Below are positions 1 to 7,751 of a DNA stretch of 36,397 nucleotides, piece after piece. Both the position numbers and the translations under genes were made by a program. The notes beneath the pieces were generated by a model. It ran no database searches, had not been told where the DNA came from, and saw only the letters and a program-made list of their open reading frames with translations. Origin of the DNA: Streptomyces sp. Ncost-T10-10d (GTDB lineage Bacteria; Actinomycetota; Actinomycetes; Streptomycetales; Streptomycetaceae); assembly GCF_900091955.1 (NCBI RefSeq), contig NZ_FMDF01000102.1:1-36397 (forward strand), in the 5' to 3' direction. Each line of letters opens with the position of its first letter. Within the stretch, counting starts at the first letter, position 1.

Positions 1-1185
1 GGGCCCCGTACCGGCGGTCGCGAAGGACGCGCCGCGCTCCAGCCGGTCGAGCCGGGCCTGCAGTGAACGCTCGTCGTCGAAGGCCGCGGGCAGCAGCACC
101 CGGGCGCAGATCAGCTCGACCTGGAGGCGCGGCGAGGTCGCCCCGCGCATCTCCGTCAGCCCCTCGTTGACCAGGTCGGCGGCGCGGCTCAGCTCGGCGG
201 CGCCGAAGACGGACGCCTGGGCCTGCATCCGCTCGACGACATCGGCGGGGGCGTCGATCAGGCCCTTCTCCCCGGCGTCCGGCACGGCGGCGAGGATCAC
301 CAGGTCACGCAGTCGCTCCAGGAGGTCGGCGACAAAGCGGCGCGGGTCGTTGCCCCCCTCGATCACCCGGTCCACGACCTCGAAGGCCGCGGCCCCGTCG
401 CCCGCCGCGAAGGCGTCCACGATCGAGTCGAGCAGCGAGCCGTCCGTATATCCGAGCAGGGAGGTCGCCATGGCGTATGTCACACCGTCGTCGCCCGCGC
501 CGGCCAGCAGCTGGTCCATCACCGACATCGAGTCACGCACGGACCCGGCCCCGGCCCGCACGACCAGCGGCAGCACGCCGTCCTCGACGTAGCTGTTCTC
601 CTTGCCGCAGACCTCGGCGAGGTATTCGCGCAGCGTCCCCGGCGGCACGAGGCGGAACGGGTAGTGGTGCGTACGCGACCGGATCGTGCCGATGACCTTC
701 TCGGGCTCGGTGGTCGCGAAGATGAACTTGAGGTGCTCCGGCGGCTCCTCGACCACCTTCAGCAGGGCGTTGAACCCCGCCGATGTGACCATGTGCGCCT
801 CGTCGATGATGTAGATCTTGTAACGACTCGACGCGGGCCCGAAGAACGCCTTCTCCCGCAGATCACGGGCGTCGTCCACGCCACCGTGCGATGCGGCATC
901 GATCTCGATGACATCGATCGATCCCGGCCCGTTGCGCGCGAGGTCCCGGCAGGACTGGCACTCTCCGCACGGCGTGGGCGTCGGCCCCTGCTCGCAGTTC
1001 AGACAGCGGGCGAGGATGCGGGCGCTGGTCGTCTTGCCGCAGCCACGCGGACCGCTGAACAGGTACGCGTGATTGACCCGGTTGTTCCGCAGGGCCTGCT
1101 GCAGCGGGTCAGTGACATGCTCCTGCCCGATGACCTCGGCGAACGACTCGGGGCGATAGCGGCGGTACAGCGCAAGGGACGACAC
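1..1185 (-). CDS. dnaX: DNA polymerase III subunit gamma/tau, 3' end cut by the window
   Basis: Encodes the clamp-loader ATPase of the replicative polymerase, which opens the sliding clamp and holds the holoenzyme together. Reading the reverse complement from a GTG at 1185 gives VSSLALYRRYRPESF, the standard actinobacterial DnaX start. It continues with a Walker A (GPRGCGKT), a four-cysteine zinc module (CLNCEQ...CGECQSC), the DEAH-type Walker B (IIDEAH) and the sensor-1 region (FATTEPEK). About 395 residues are visible; the tau-specific C terminus lies outside the window. Start choice: the VSSLALYRRYRP opening is conserved in the family, although no strong Shine-Dalgarno precedes it. Its 5' side faces the SRP RNA gene, an arrangement common in Streptomyces. 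This is core chromosome and marks the edge of the island. Identification is very secure; the exact start is less so. Confidence 0.96.
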   Translation of the reverse strand, partial: MSSLALYRRYRPESFAEVIGQEHVTDPLQQALRNNRVNHAYLFSGPRGCGKTTSARILARCLNCEQGPTPTPCGECQSCRDLARNGPGSIDVIEIDAASHGGVDDARDLREKAFFGPASSRYKIYIIDEAHMVTSAGFNALLKVVEEPPEHLKFIFATTEPEKVIGTIRSRTHHYPFRLVPPGTLREYLAEVCGKENSYVEDGVLPLVVRAGAGSVRDSMSVMDQLLAGAGDDGVTYAMATSLLGYTDGSLLDSIVDAFAAGDGAAAFEVVDRVIEGGNDPRRFVADLLERLRDLVILAAVPDAGEKGLIDAPADVVERMQAQASVFGAAELSRAADLVNEGLTEMRGATSPRLQVELICARVLLPAAFDDERSLQARLDRLERGASFATAGTGP

Positions 1186-1263
1186 ACATACGAGGTTATC
1201 CGGGCGGACCGACAACCGGCCCCGCACCGGCGAAGCGCCGCGTACCACCCTGAAAACACAAGG

Positions 1264-1349
1264 GCCCCCCACGCACCCGCCAGAGCCGACCTACCCTTGC
1301 TGCCTTCCGGCCCTGGGGGAGTTCAGTCAGATAGCGCCACGTGAGGGGC
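1264..1349 (-). ncRNA. ffs: Signal recognition particle RNA (small bacterial type)
   Basis: Structural RNA of the SRP, which binds Ffh and targets nascent membrane proteins. On the minus strand the apical domain carries the hallmark CCGGAAGGCAGCAAGGG element. The two ends pair perfectly over 10 bp (5' GCCCCTCACG with 3' CGTGGGGGGC), which sets the limits at 1349 and 1264, about 86 nt without Alu domain. It lies just upstream of dnaX on the same strand. The precise transcript ends are inferred from the terminal helix. Confidence 0.92.
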
Positions 1350-1484
1350 TGAAGCCCACCTTAGCCGATCCCCACCCCTGTCAGTCCACTGCCCCACCTT
1401 CCGAAACCTCCCCGGACGAGCCGGAGGGGAGCCGGAGGGGAACGGGTTCGCGAGCACTCCTCAACGTCTTGTATTGTTTGCCGC

Positions 1485-1572
1485 GGAGGATTCGCCTAGT
1501 GGCCTAGGGCGCACGCTTGGAAAGCGTGTTGGGGGCAACCCCTCACGAGTTCGAATCTCGTATCCTCCGCCA
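1485..1572 (+). tRNA. tRNA-Ser (anticodon GGA), intact
   Basis: An 88-nt cloverleaf with a 7-bp acceptor (GGAGGAT with ATCCTCC), discriminator G and encoded CCA at 1570-1572. The anticodon loop TTGGAAA in a CACGC/GCGTG stem gives anticodon GGA. A long variable arm (TTGGGGGCAACCCCTC) is diagnostic of a class II serine tRNA. The TTCGAAT T-loop is standard. Its 3' half from about 1515 onward is repeated at 5242 and 13497, so this is the chromosomal target of integrating elements. It is the only complete copy in the window and must supply the function. Confidence 0.97.
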
Positions 1573-1590
1573 TTGCTCTCACCGGGCAAT
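1515..1590 (+). other. att core copy 1 (tRNA-Ser 3' half, left junction)
   Basis: From the anticodon stem through the CCA and on through TTGCTCTCACCGGGCAAT, this stretch is repeated at 5242-5315 (one mismatch, T1561 versus C5286) and at 13497-13572 (no mismatch seen). Identity begins exactly in the anticodon arm and includes the tRNA 3' end, as in tyrosine-integrase attachment sites. The integrase remnant begins just beyond and faces the tRNA, which is the usual attL layout. The role is inferred from repeat geometry. Confidence 0.88.
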
Positions 1591-1632
1591 ACGTCGAAGG
1601 CCCCCGCTGCTTGCAGCGGGGGCCTTCGACGT
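1591..1632. terminator. Perfect 20-bp hairpin terminator after tRNA-Ser
   Basis: The two 20-nt arms (1591-1610 and 1613-1632) are exact reverse complements separated by TT. It directly follows the tRNA and lies 4 bp before the stop of the convergent integrase remnant, so it could stop transcription from both sides. The outer arm ACGTCGAAGG recurs in the hairpins at 5316, 13573 and 24645, while the inner stem differs. Confidence 0.88.
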
Positions 1633-1636
1633 TGTC

Positions 1637-2338
1637 TCAGCCCTCGTTGTTCTGGTCTTTGTCCACATGGGCACTCGGTGCGGGCCCCCAGATAGCGTCC
1701 GCGAGCTTCTGCGCCACCTCCTTCAGCATGGCGTCGGGCACGTGCAGGTACCGCGCGCGCATCCGTGAGGACGTGCCTGCCTCCCAGCCCATGATCTGGT
1801 CGATCACGCGGTCCGGGATGCCGAGCAGCATGAGGACGGTGGCGGCGGTGTGGCGGACGTCATGCAGGCGCCCGTCACGCACTCCCGCGTCATCGAGCAG
1901 CTTCTTCCAGTCGTGGTAGTCCGTGTTCGGGCTGAGCGGGCCCCCGAGCGGCTTCGTGAACACGTAGTCGGACTCGGTCCACAGGTTGCCGGCGGTTTTC
2001 CGCTCCAGGGCCTGGGCTTCCTTGTGCTTTCCCAGCATCACGACCAGGGGGCGCGGCAGGGGAACCGCACGGCGGCCAGCGCGCGACTTGGTGTTCTTCG
2101 TCTCGCGCCGTACCTGCTTACGATCCAGGCAGTATCCGGCCTTCCGGCCGCATGGATCTGCCTCCTTGCACCCGTGCTCGTACTTCGGGCGCAGCCGGTT
2201 CCGGCGCAGCTTCAGGTACTCGTGTTCCAGATCCACGTCGACCCAGCGCAGCCCCAGCGTCTCCCCTTGCCGCAGACCGAGGGCCAACGCCAACATCCAA
2301 CGGGCGCTGTTGCGGCGCTTGTTTGGGGCGCTCGGAGA
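1637..2338 (-). pseudogene. int: Tyrosine site-specific integrase, N-terminus lost
   Basis: Codes for the catalytic C-terminal domain of a phage/ICE-type tyrosine recombinase. The reading frame shows the first arginine box (ALGLRQGETLGLRW), a HDVRH box for the HxxR pair, and a nucleophile tyrosine in RARYLHV. The longest Met-started frame runs from 2296 (219 codons). The homologous frame continues upstream as KRRNSARWML until an in-frame TGA at 2339-2341. Full integrases of this family are about 380-450 residues, so the DNA-binding SAM-like and arm-binding domains are missing. It abuts the tRNA-Ser att site in the expected orientation. It is most likely inactive because strand exchange needs the missing domains. 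The piece after the break at about 2335 is unrelated and leads into the STAND locus. Confidence 0.86.
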
Positions 2339-2464
2339 TCAGGAGGGGCTGGCTGCGAATGGGGATCGCGACAACTACTTGGGAGGTTCGGGAGTTTTCG
2401 TCTCACAGGGGGTCTGGCGTTTCTATGCTGGTCTCTTTCGGAGCCGAGTGGGTCGGGGGAGCGA

Positions 2465-2890
2465 GTGAGTTCTGAGATCGTGCAGCTGGTTGAGCAGGCT
2501 GGTCCGTATCTGACGACTGCGGTCGGGGCGTACGGGGCGGCTGTTCTGACCCGGGCTGAGGGTGCAGCGGCGGACGCCACGGCTGCTCTCGGGAGTCGCA
2601 TCCTTCAGGCAGTGTGGCGGCGCCGGGACGAGGCGGGCCAGGCGGAACTGGCACGTGTGGTGGGCGAGGCCGCCAACGAGCAGGACGAGTCCTACACCGC
2701 AGCCGTGTTGGGCAGGCTGCTCAAGCGTGCGTTGCAGGACGATGCCGAGTTGCGTGCGGAGCTGTCCGCGATGCTGCCGACTCCGGCCGCCGGTACGGTC
2801 ACTGTCACGGCCTCCGGTGAGCGGTCAATCGCTGCTCAGCACATTGGTACCGCGATCACCGGTGACGGCCACACCCAATCACCCGCATGA
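2465..2890 (+). CDS. Small helical protein with C-terminal amyloid-like signalling motif; putative effector of the adjacent STAND
   Basis: A 141-residue protein with no assigned enzymatic function. Residues 1-105 look alpha-helical, rich in Ala, Leu, Glu and Arg, and end with a RLLKRALQDDAELRAELSAML segment split here only by composition, not by domain. A short beta-prone linker (GTVTVTAS) follows, then the motif ERSIAAQHIGTAITGD at 119-134 and a short tail. The GTG at 2465 is chosen because GGGGGAG sits 5-7 nt upstream and the frame before it has no coding character. Its stop overlaps the start of the STAND gene (ATGA), so the two are probably translationally coupled. The same motif occurs at the STAND N terminus. 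Published bacterial NLR systems pair a small cell-death domain with a C-terminal amyloid motif and an NLR with the matching N-terminal motif. That this is such an effector is inference. Confidence 0.8.
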   Translation: MSSEIVQLVEQAGPYLTTAVGAYGAAVLTRAEGAAADATAALGSRILQAVWRRRDEAGQAELARVVGEAANEQDESYTAAVLGRLLKRALQDDAELRAELSAMLPTPAAGTVTVTASGERSIAAQHIGTAITGDGHTQSPA

Positions 2891-4542
2891 GTACGGACGA
2901 TGTCCGCTTGTGCATCGAGACGGCCGGTCCGAGGTCTATCGCCGCCAAGGAGATCACTAACGCCTACACGGGCGATGTGCTGCCCGCAGAGGCGTTGCAC
3001 CTGCCGGAGAAGGTCACTGCGGCACCAGGCACATCCAATCTTCCTGCGGCCAATCTCTGCCTGGGGCGGGAGGATGAGCTGGCACGGCTGCGGAGCATCC
3101 TGACCAATCAGCATGAGGGCGCGATCACGCAGAGCGGGGCGGTGCACGGCCTGGGCGGGGTCGGTAAGAGCACTCTCGCCCTGCACTACGCCCACCGTCA
3201 CCGCGGGGACTACGCCCTGATCTGGTGGATCAAGGCCGCTTCCCCCGACGAGATCGAGACCTCTCTTGCCAGCCTCACCCAGACGCTGGTGCCCGGCTGG
3301 TCCGACATCGCCGGGCGGGGTGCGCAGGTCGCATGGGCGATGCAGTGGCTCACCTGGCATCCAGGCTGGCTGTTGGTCTACGACAACGTGGAGAACCCCG
3401 GTGACCTCACCCCCTACACCGGCGCACTCCATCAAGGCCATCACCTTGCCACCAGCCGCCGCACCACTGGCTGGCCCGATAGGGCACGCACTCTGACCTT
3501 GGGCAATCTCGACCCCGACGACGCCACGACTTTGCTGTGCCAGCTCGTGTTCAAGGAGAACAGCCCCACTCCCCGCCGTCGGGGCGAAGCCCAATCACTT
3601 GCCGCCGAGCTGGGATATCTCCCTTTGGCTATCAAGCAGGCCGGCGCCTACCTGGCCCAGAACCGCGGCATCAGCCTCGACGCCTACCGCCGTCGTCTGG
3701 GCACCAAACTCGCCAAAACCGCCCATGGCGGTGACACCGAACGAACCATCGCCCGCATCTGGAACGTCACCTTCCAAACCTTGGAGAGGGCTGATCCGCT
3801 GGCAGTGGAGGTGCTGCACACCGCCGCCTGGCTCGCCCCCGACGACATCCCCCACAGCCTGCTCACCCCACCCGGCATCGACCCCGACGACATCGCCGAA
3901 GCCGCCGGAACCCTTGCTGCCTACAGCATGATCACCGGCACCGGCACCACCCTGAGCGTCCACCGCCTGGTTCAGACTGTCCTACGCACCCCACAGATCC
4001 TCGACGACACCCAACCGGCCCGGCACCTGCAAGGACGCGACCGCGCCGAACAAGCGGTCGTCCACAGCCTGACACCTTCGCCGGGCCAGGACACACCTAC
4101 CGAGGACCAGTGGGACACCCTCACGCCCCACCTCCTCGCCCTTGCTGCCACCAGGCCGCCCGGACACCACAACGCCCCACTTACCAGCGCGTATCAAACT
4201 GCTGGCCAACGGCTCCATCAGCAAGGCCACACCGTCCGTGGCATCCCCTTGTACGAGGCCATAGTCGCCCAGCACGACCAAGTCCTGGGCGAGGAACATC
4301 CCCGCACCCTGACCAGCCGCAACAACCTCGCCTACGCCTACGAGGCCGCAGGAGACCTGAAGCGTGCCATCCCCCTGTACGAGGCCACCCTCGCTCTGCG
4401 CGAGAAACTCCTGGACAAGGACCACCCCGACACCCTGGGAACCCGCAACAACCTCGCCTATGCCTACGCGGCGGCGGGGCGATCTGAAGCGTGCCATCCC
4501 CCCTGTACGAGGCCACCCTCGCCCAGTACGAGCAGGTCCTAG
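2887..4542 (+). CDS. NB-ARC/TPR STAND ATPase (NLR-like) with N-terminal amyloid-like motif; C-terminal repeats frameshifted
   Basis: A signal-transducing ATPase that would sense a trigger through its repeats and activate a partner. Residues 15-30 read PRSIAAKEITNAYTGD, matching the motif at the C terminus of the preceding protein. An NB-ARC module follows: Walker A GLGGVGKS at 88-95, Walker B LLVYDN near 162-167, a GxP-type LGYLPLA near 245, and a winged-helix stretch. From about residue 440 there are 42-residue TPR units of the type IPLYEA..A....LG.DHP.TL.SRNNLAYAY. The open frame ends at 4542 with non-homologous residues because an extra G near 4478-4481 and an extra C near 4498-4503 shift the frame. 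The TPR homology resumes in another frame. The ATPase half is intact. Whether the protein works, is phase-variable, or reflects sequencing error cannot be decided here. Coupled by ATGA to the gene upstream. Confidence 0.85.
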   Translation: MSTDDVRLCIETAGPRSIAAKEITNAYTGDVLPAEALHLPEKVTAAPGTSNLPAANLCLGREDELARLRSILTNQHEGAITQSGAVHGLGGVGKSTLALHYAHRHRGDYALIWWIKAASPDEIETSLASLTQTLVPGWSDIAGRGAQVAWAMQWLTWHPGWLLVYDNVENPGDLTPYTGALHQGHHLATSRRTTGWPDRARTLTLGNLDPDDATTLLCQLVFKENSPTPRRRGEAQSLAAELGYLPLAIKQAGAYLAQNRGISLDAYRRRLGTKLAKTAHGGDTERTIARIWNVTFQTLERADPLAVEVLHTAAWLAPDDIPHSLLTPPGIDPDDIAEAAGTLAAYSMITGTGTTLSVHRLVQTVLRTPQILDDTQPARHLQGRDRAEQAVVHSLTPSPGQDTPTEDQWDTLTPHLLALAATRPPGHHNAPLTSAYQTAGQRLHQQGHTVRGIPLYEAIVAQHDQVLGEEHPRTLTSRNNLAYAYEAAGDLKRAIPLYEATLALREKLLDKDHPDTLGTRNNLAYAYAAAGRSEACHPPCTRPPSPSTSRS

Positions 4543-4922
4543 GCGAAGACCACCCCCACACCCTGACCAGCCGCAGCAACCTCGCCAACGCCTACTACAC
4601 GGCGGGCGATCTGGGGCGTGCCATCCCCCTCCTAGACGCCACCCACGCCCAGCACGAGCAGGTCTTGGGCGAAGACCACCCCGACAGCCTTCGAAGCCGC
4701 AGCAACCTCGCCAGCGCTTACTGCACGGCGGGCGATCTGGAGCGTGCCATCCCCCTCCTAGAGGCCACCCTCGCCCGGCGCAGGCAGGTCTTGGGCGATG
4801 ACCACCCCGACACCATGATCAGCCGCAACAACCTCGCCTACGCCTACGAGATGCGAGCAGGTCCTAGGCGGAGACCACGCAAACAACCTGGCCAGCCGCA
4901 AGCACCTCGCAATGGTCCGTGA
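4491..4922 (+). pseudogene. Displaced C-terminal TPR repeats of the STAND protein
   Basis: This frame holds three more TPR units with the same consensus as the STAND gene (AGDLxRAIPLLEATLA...QVLGEDHPDTL.SRSNLA), so it is the continuation of that gene after two +1 insertions. No ribosome binding site supports an independent start. Near 4850 the repeat breaks again. The expected EQVLGGDHANNLASR text appears in a different frame from 4853 on and runs to a TGA at 5044. At least three frame changes are therefore needed to read the full array, which argues for decay of the C terminus rather than one sequencing slip. Confidence 0.75.
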
Positions 4923-5241
4923 AGCCCCGTACCGCAACTGGGCACCGCAACCCCAGCGCCTGTCTCCGGCCAGCAACCTCCCGGAGAAGCTACCGAACCA
5001 CCTATATGACCGGCACCGACTGATCCACTTAGCGCTTCGGATCTGAAGGTTATGGAGACCATAGATCACCGCACCTACCGCGAGCTTGAGCCAGCGCTAG
5101 GCCAGACCTCCCTCACCGCTGCTCATTGTCCTGCTGTTTGTCCAGTTCGCTCACGCCTGCCTCAGTTTGCCGACGTACACCGCCCCTCTCTGAGCGGCCA
5201 AACGGCCGGCCATGAACGCTCACGAACAGCCACTCGCACAG
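4923..5241. other. No intact gene; decayed TPR tail and att arm
   Basis: Up to about 5046 an out-of-frame reading still shows the degraded end of the STAND protein. After that nothing coding is apparent. The stretch GTTTGCCGACGTAC at 5165-5178 resembles the GTTCACCGACGTAC at 13402-13415 that precedes the next att copy, so it is probably a conserved arm of the element end. Confidence 0.55.
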
Positions 5242-5315
5242 TTGGAAAGCGTGTTGGGGGCAACCCCTCACGAGTTCGAATCTCGCATCCTCCGCCATTG
5301 CTCTCACCGGGCAAT
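5242..5315 (+). other. att core copy 2 (partial tRNA-Ser)
   Basis: Starts at TTGGAAAGCGTG and matches 1517-1590 with a single mismatch, C5286 for T1561. That change would break a T-stem pair. The 5' half of the tRNA is absent, so this is not a functional tRNA but the junction left by integration at tRNA-Ser(GGA). It is the right end of segment 1 and the left end of segment 2. Confidence 0.9.
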
Positions 5316-5357
5316 ACGTCGAAGGGCCCCACCGCTTGCGGTGGGGCCCTTCGACGT
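5316..5357. terminator. Perfect 20-bp hairpin after att copy 2
   Basis: Arms 5316-5335 and 5338-5357 are exact reverse complements around TT. The outer 10 bp equal those of the hairpin at 1591, but the inner 10 bp are different on both arms, so pairing is kept by compensating changes. Confidence 0.85.
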
Positions 5358-5512
5358 ACGTGGTCTCGGTTCTGGTCTCACTTGCTCCTGGTTGCTGTCC
5401 CGAAGGAGCCAACCCGGTCGTTTGCCTGCGCCGAAACCACTGCCCTCGGAGACTCCCCGACCAGGACCTGTCCGGTCGATCACGGTCGTGGGTGGTCCGG
5501 CTGGGTGCTCGA

Positions 5513-5785
5513 GTGGGCATCATCGTCGAGTTCTTCGCCGCTCCGGATGATGTGCCGGCGGCTCTGGTTCTTCAGACCGGGCCGCGACGCGCATTCGAGT
5601 CGCTCTCTTTCGGCAACTTCGATCCCGAAGAAGCTGTGGTCGAGTGGGAGTGCCTTCTCGTCGACGGCAGCTTCGAGGAACTCGTCGAAGCCGGCGAGCC
5701 TCGTGTCGTCGCCGGCCAGGGCGACGACGGGTGCGTCGCGTTCGCGCTCTCGTCTCGCCTGGCCGCGGCACTCGCCGAAAAAGAC
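5513..5785 (+). pseudogene. Hypothetical protein gene truncated by an IS remnant
   Basis: From a GTG at 5513 the frame reads VGIIVEFFAAPDDVPAAL, followed by FGNFDPEEAVVEWE, LLVDGSFEELVEAGEPR and LAAALAEKD. This looks like the N-terminal ~90 residues of an acidic actinobacterial family of unknown function. Coding character stops at about 5785, where the reverse strand starts to encode the C-terminal end of an IS5-type transposase (TRYDKRGYVFFG). The remaining open frame to 5911 is antisense of that transposase. The native C-terminal half is missing. No strong RBS is seen. The family assignment is by recollection only. Confidence 0.5.
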
Positions 5786-6240
5786 GTAGCCGCGCTTGTC
5801 GTAGCGCGTGGCGACGGCTCGGAACTGTTTCAGGCGGTTGAACGCCCTCTCGACGGTGTTGCGCTTCCTGTGGCGGTCCTCGTCGAACCCGGGCGGCCGT
5901 CCGCCGCGTGAGCCTCTGCGCAGACGGGCGGCCCGACTGTCGCTCTTCTCCGGGGTCGTGTGGCGGATCCCGCGCCGCCGCAGATACTCGCGGACGGGAG
6001 CGTTGCCGCAGGCCTTGTCGGCCGCGATGCTGTCCGGCTTCACACGTGGCCTTCCCGGGCCGGGCCCGGGGAAGCGGATCTTCTCCAGCACAGGGATGAA
6101 CTGGGTGCAGTCCGCCCGCCGGCCTGGCGTCACGATCAGGGGCAGTGGGCGGCAGCGGCCGTCCGCGCCAGGTGGATCCTGCTGGTGAACCCGCCCCGCG
6201 AACGGCCCAGGCAGTATCCACGACGAACTTCATTCAGAAA
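5770..6240 (-). mobile_element. IS5-family DDE transposase remnant
   Basis: Reverse-strand frames together show GRSRGGFTSRIHLA, then GPGRPRVKPDSIAADKACGN, REYLRRRGIRHTTPEKSD, and RNTVERAFNRLKQFRAVATRYDKR. These are the second-half signatures of IS5-group transposases, including the catalytic D and E regions. The pieces lie in different frames: an in-frame TGA falls near 6140-6145 and the next block is shifted. The N-terminal half is absent. Terminal inverted repeats were not recognised at either end. The copy is dead and has cut the gene at 5513. Confidence 0.82.
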
Positions 6241-6312
6241 CGATCAGTAAGCCATGGACGCACTCGCGGAACTCACCTACGCCATCCGCGACTTCAAGTC
6301 GTGCACGGCTCA

Positions 6313-7629
6313 ATGCGTACGATCTGGCGCATGGGTGGGCTCAGTATGAACTCGGTGTACTGGGGCGGATATGGCGTGGTGATGGCGGCCGCGCTCATGG
6401 CGGGCTGTCTGGCGATGGCATCGACGGCACCGCTCCTTGTCGTCGCCGCGTTGGTCGCCGTCGCGGCGGCGATGTTTCCCGCGCTGTGGTCGCCGCGTAC
6501 AGCGCACTGGGTCCCGGTCATCGTGGTGGGCACCTGCGCGGTGTCCCAGGTGGCCACTTTCGTCTTCCAGGGGCCGGTTGCCGGTGAAGCGGAGACCTGG
6601 TGGCTGGTGGAGAGTGTCGGCTTGATGGTGCTGATGGTGCCGGCGGTGCGCAGGCCCCGTGGACGCACTGCGCTGGTACTCACAGTGCTCCTGACCGCGA
6701 CCATCACGGAACTACCGCTGCGGATGGTGCTGAGGGTGGATCCACCGGCTACCTTCGAGCAAGCCGTCAAGCTCTGTCTGGCCTGGCTGCTGTTGGCCGC
6801 GGCGGCCAACGGCACTGGCTGCTATCTGCGGGTTCTGGACGCGCGCGGCAGCGCGGCGCTGGCTGCTGAACGACGGACCCAGCGACTCGAACTCGCCCGG
6901 GATCTCCACGACTTCGCCGCCCATGACGTGACGGGGGTGGTGGTCCTCGCGCAGGCCGCCCAGGTCCTTGTGGACCAGGACCCGAAGCGAGTCGGGGAAC
7001 TGCTCACGCGCATCGAAGAGGCGGGCAGGCAGGCTCTGTCCTCGCTGGACCGCACCGTGCACGTGTTCACCGGTGACGACGCGGCGACGGTCCGGCACGG
7101 GCGGCATGCCGGGGAGACGGCCGACGCGGGCGGCGACGCGCTCCGCCCGCGTCCGCGGGATCTGGACGGGCTGAAGGCGCTGACCGACCGGTTCGCCCGC
7201 ACGGGCCGTGCGGCGGTGCGGCTTGATCTGGCCGACGGCGCCTTGGCTGACCTCCCGCGGCGCGTCAGCGAGTTGGGATACCGAGCGGTGGTGGAGGCGC
7301 TCACCAACGTACGGCGGCATGCCCCCGGCGCGTCCGAGGTGTGCATAGCGGTGTCCCGTGCGCCGCACGGCGGCATGGACACGCTCAGCATCACCGTGAT
7401 CGACGACGCGCCGAACGCCGGCGCGGAGGAGGACTCGGGGGAGCCCGGAGAGCCTGAGCGGCTGGGCGGTGGGACCGGCCTGGCGGATCTTCAAAGGCGC
7501 GCGGCGGACATGGGGGGTGAACTCGCCGCGCATCCGCACCCTTCGGGGGGCTGGCAGGTGAGCGTGCTGCTGCCCCTGGTGGCATCGGGGCCTGGCAGTC
7601 GTAACGAACAAGACCGGCCGAACGGCTGA
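6313..7629 (+). CDS. NarL-type sensor histidine kinase
   Basis: Membrane sensor kinase. About five hydrophobic segments occupy residues 10-165 with no large extracytoplasmic loop. A HisKA_3 dimerisation domain with ARDLHDF follows (phospho-acceptor His199 counting from 6313), then an HATPase_c domain with an N-box (EALTNVRRHA) and a G-box (GGGTGLADLQRRA). It would phosphorylate a LuxR-type regulator, most simply the one at 8707-9354, which is convergent and separated by the ArsR gene. Three in-frame ATGs (6313, 6331, 6346) are possible. 6346 has a GGTGGG upstream, so the true protein may start 11 residues later. The IS remnant ends about 70 bp upstream and may have altered the promoter. Confidence 0.9.
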   Translation: MRTIWRMGGLSMNSVYWGGYGVVMAAALMAGCLAMASTAPLLVVAALVAVAAAMFPALWSPRTAHWVPVIVVGTCAVSQVATFVFQGPVAGEAETWWLVESVGLMVLMVPAVRRPRGRTALVLTVLLTATITELPLRMVLRVDPPATFEQAVKLCLAWLLLAAAANGTGCYLRVLDARGSAALAAERRTQRLELARDLHDFAAHDVTGVVVLAQAAQVLVDQDPKRVGELLTRIEEAGRQALSSLDRTVHVFTGDDAATVRHGRHAGETADAGGDALRPRPRDLDGLKALTDRFARTGRAAVRLDLADGALADLPRRVSELGYRAVVEALTNVRRHAPGASEVCIAVSRAPHGGMDTLSITVIDDAPNAGAEEDSGEPGEPERLGGGTGLADLQRRAADMGGELAAHPHPSGGWQVSVLLPLVASGPGSRNEQDRPNG

Positions 7630-7751
7630 TGCCACGGAAGCAGGCGCTGCGCGACGATGAAGGGGCCGGCTGAGGGACACGGTCCGTTCCTGATCCGGTG
7701 ATACACCCGCCCGGGAAATTGCTGGTCAGGAGATTCGGGGGGATCTTCCGG

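Noticed and set aside
664..1344. Plus-strand ORF of 226 codons
   Set aside because: It is antisense to dnaX and runs into the SRP RNA; composition is Arg-rich shadow type.
1637..2338. Functional integrase
   Set aside because: The catalytic residues are present, but the N-terminal DNA-binding domains are absent and an in-frame stop precedes the remaining frame.
4230..4860. About 126-bp tandem repeats as a mobile or structural DNA repeat
   Set aside because: They are TPR-coding units of the STAND protein.
5242..5297. Second tRNA-Ser gene
   Set aside because: Only the 3' half is present, and a T-stem base is changed; it is an att copy, as is 13497-13554.
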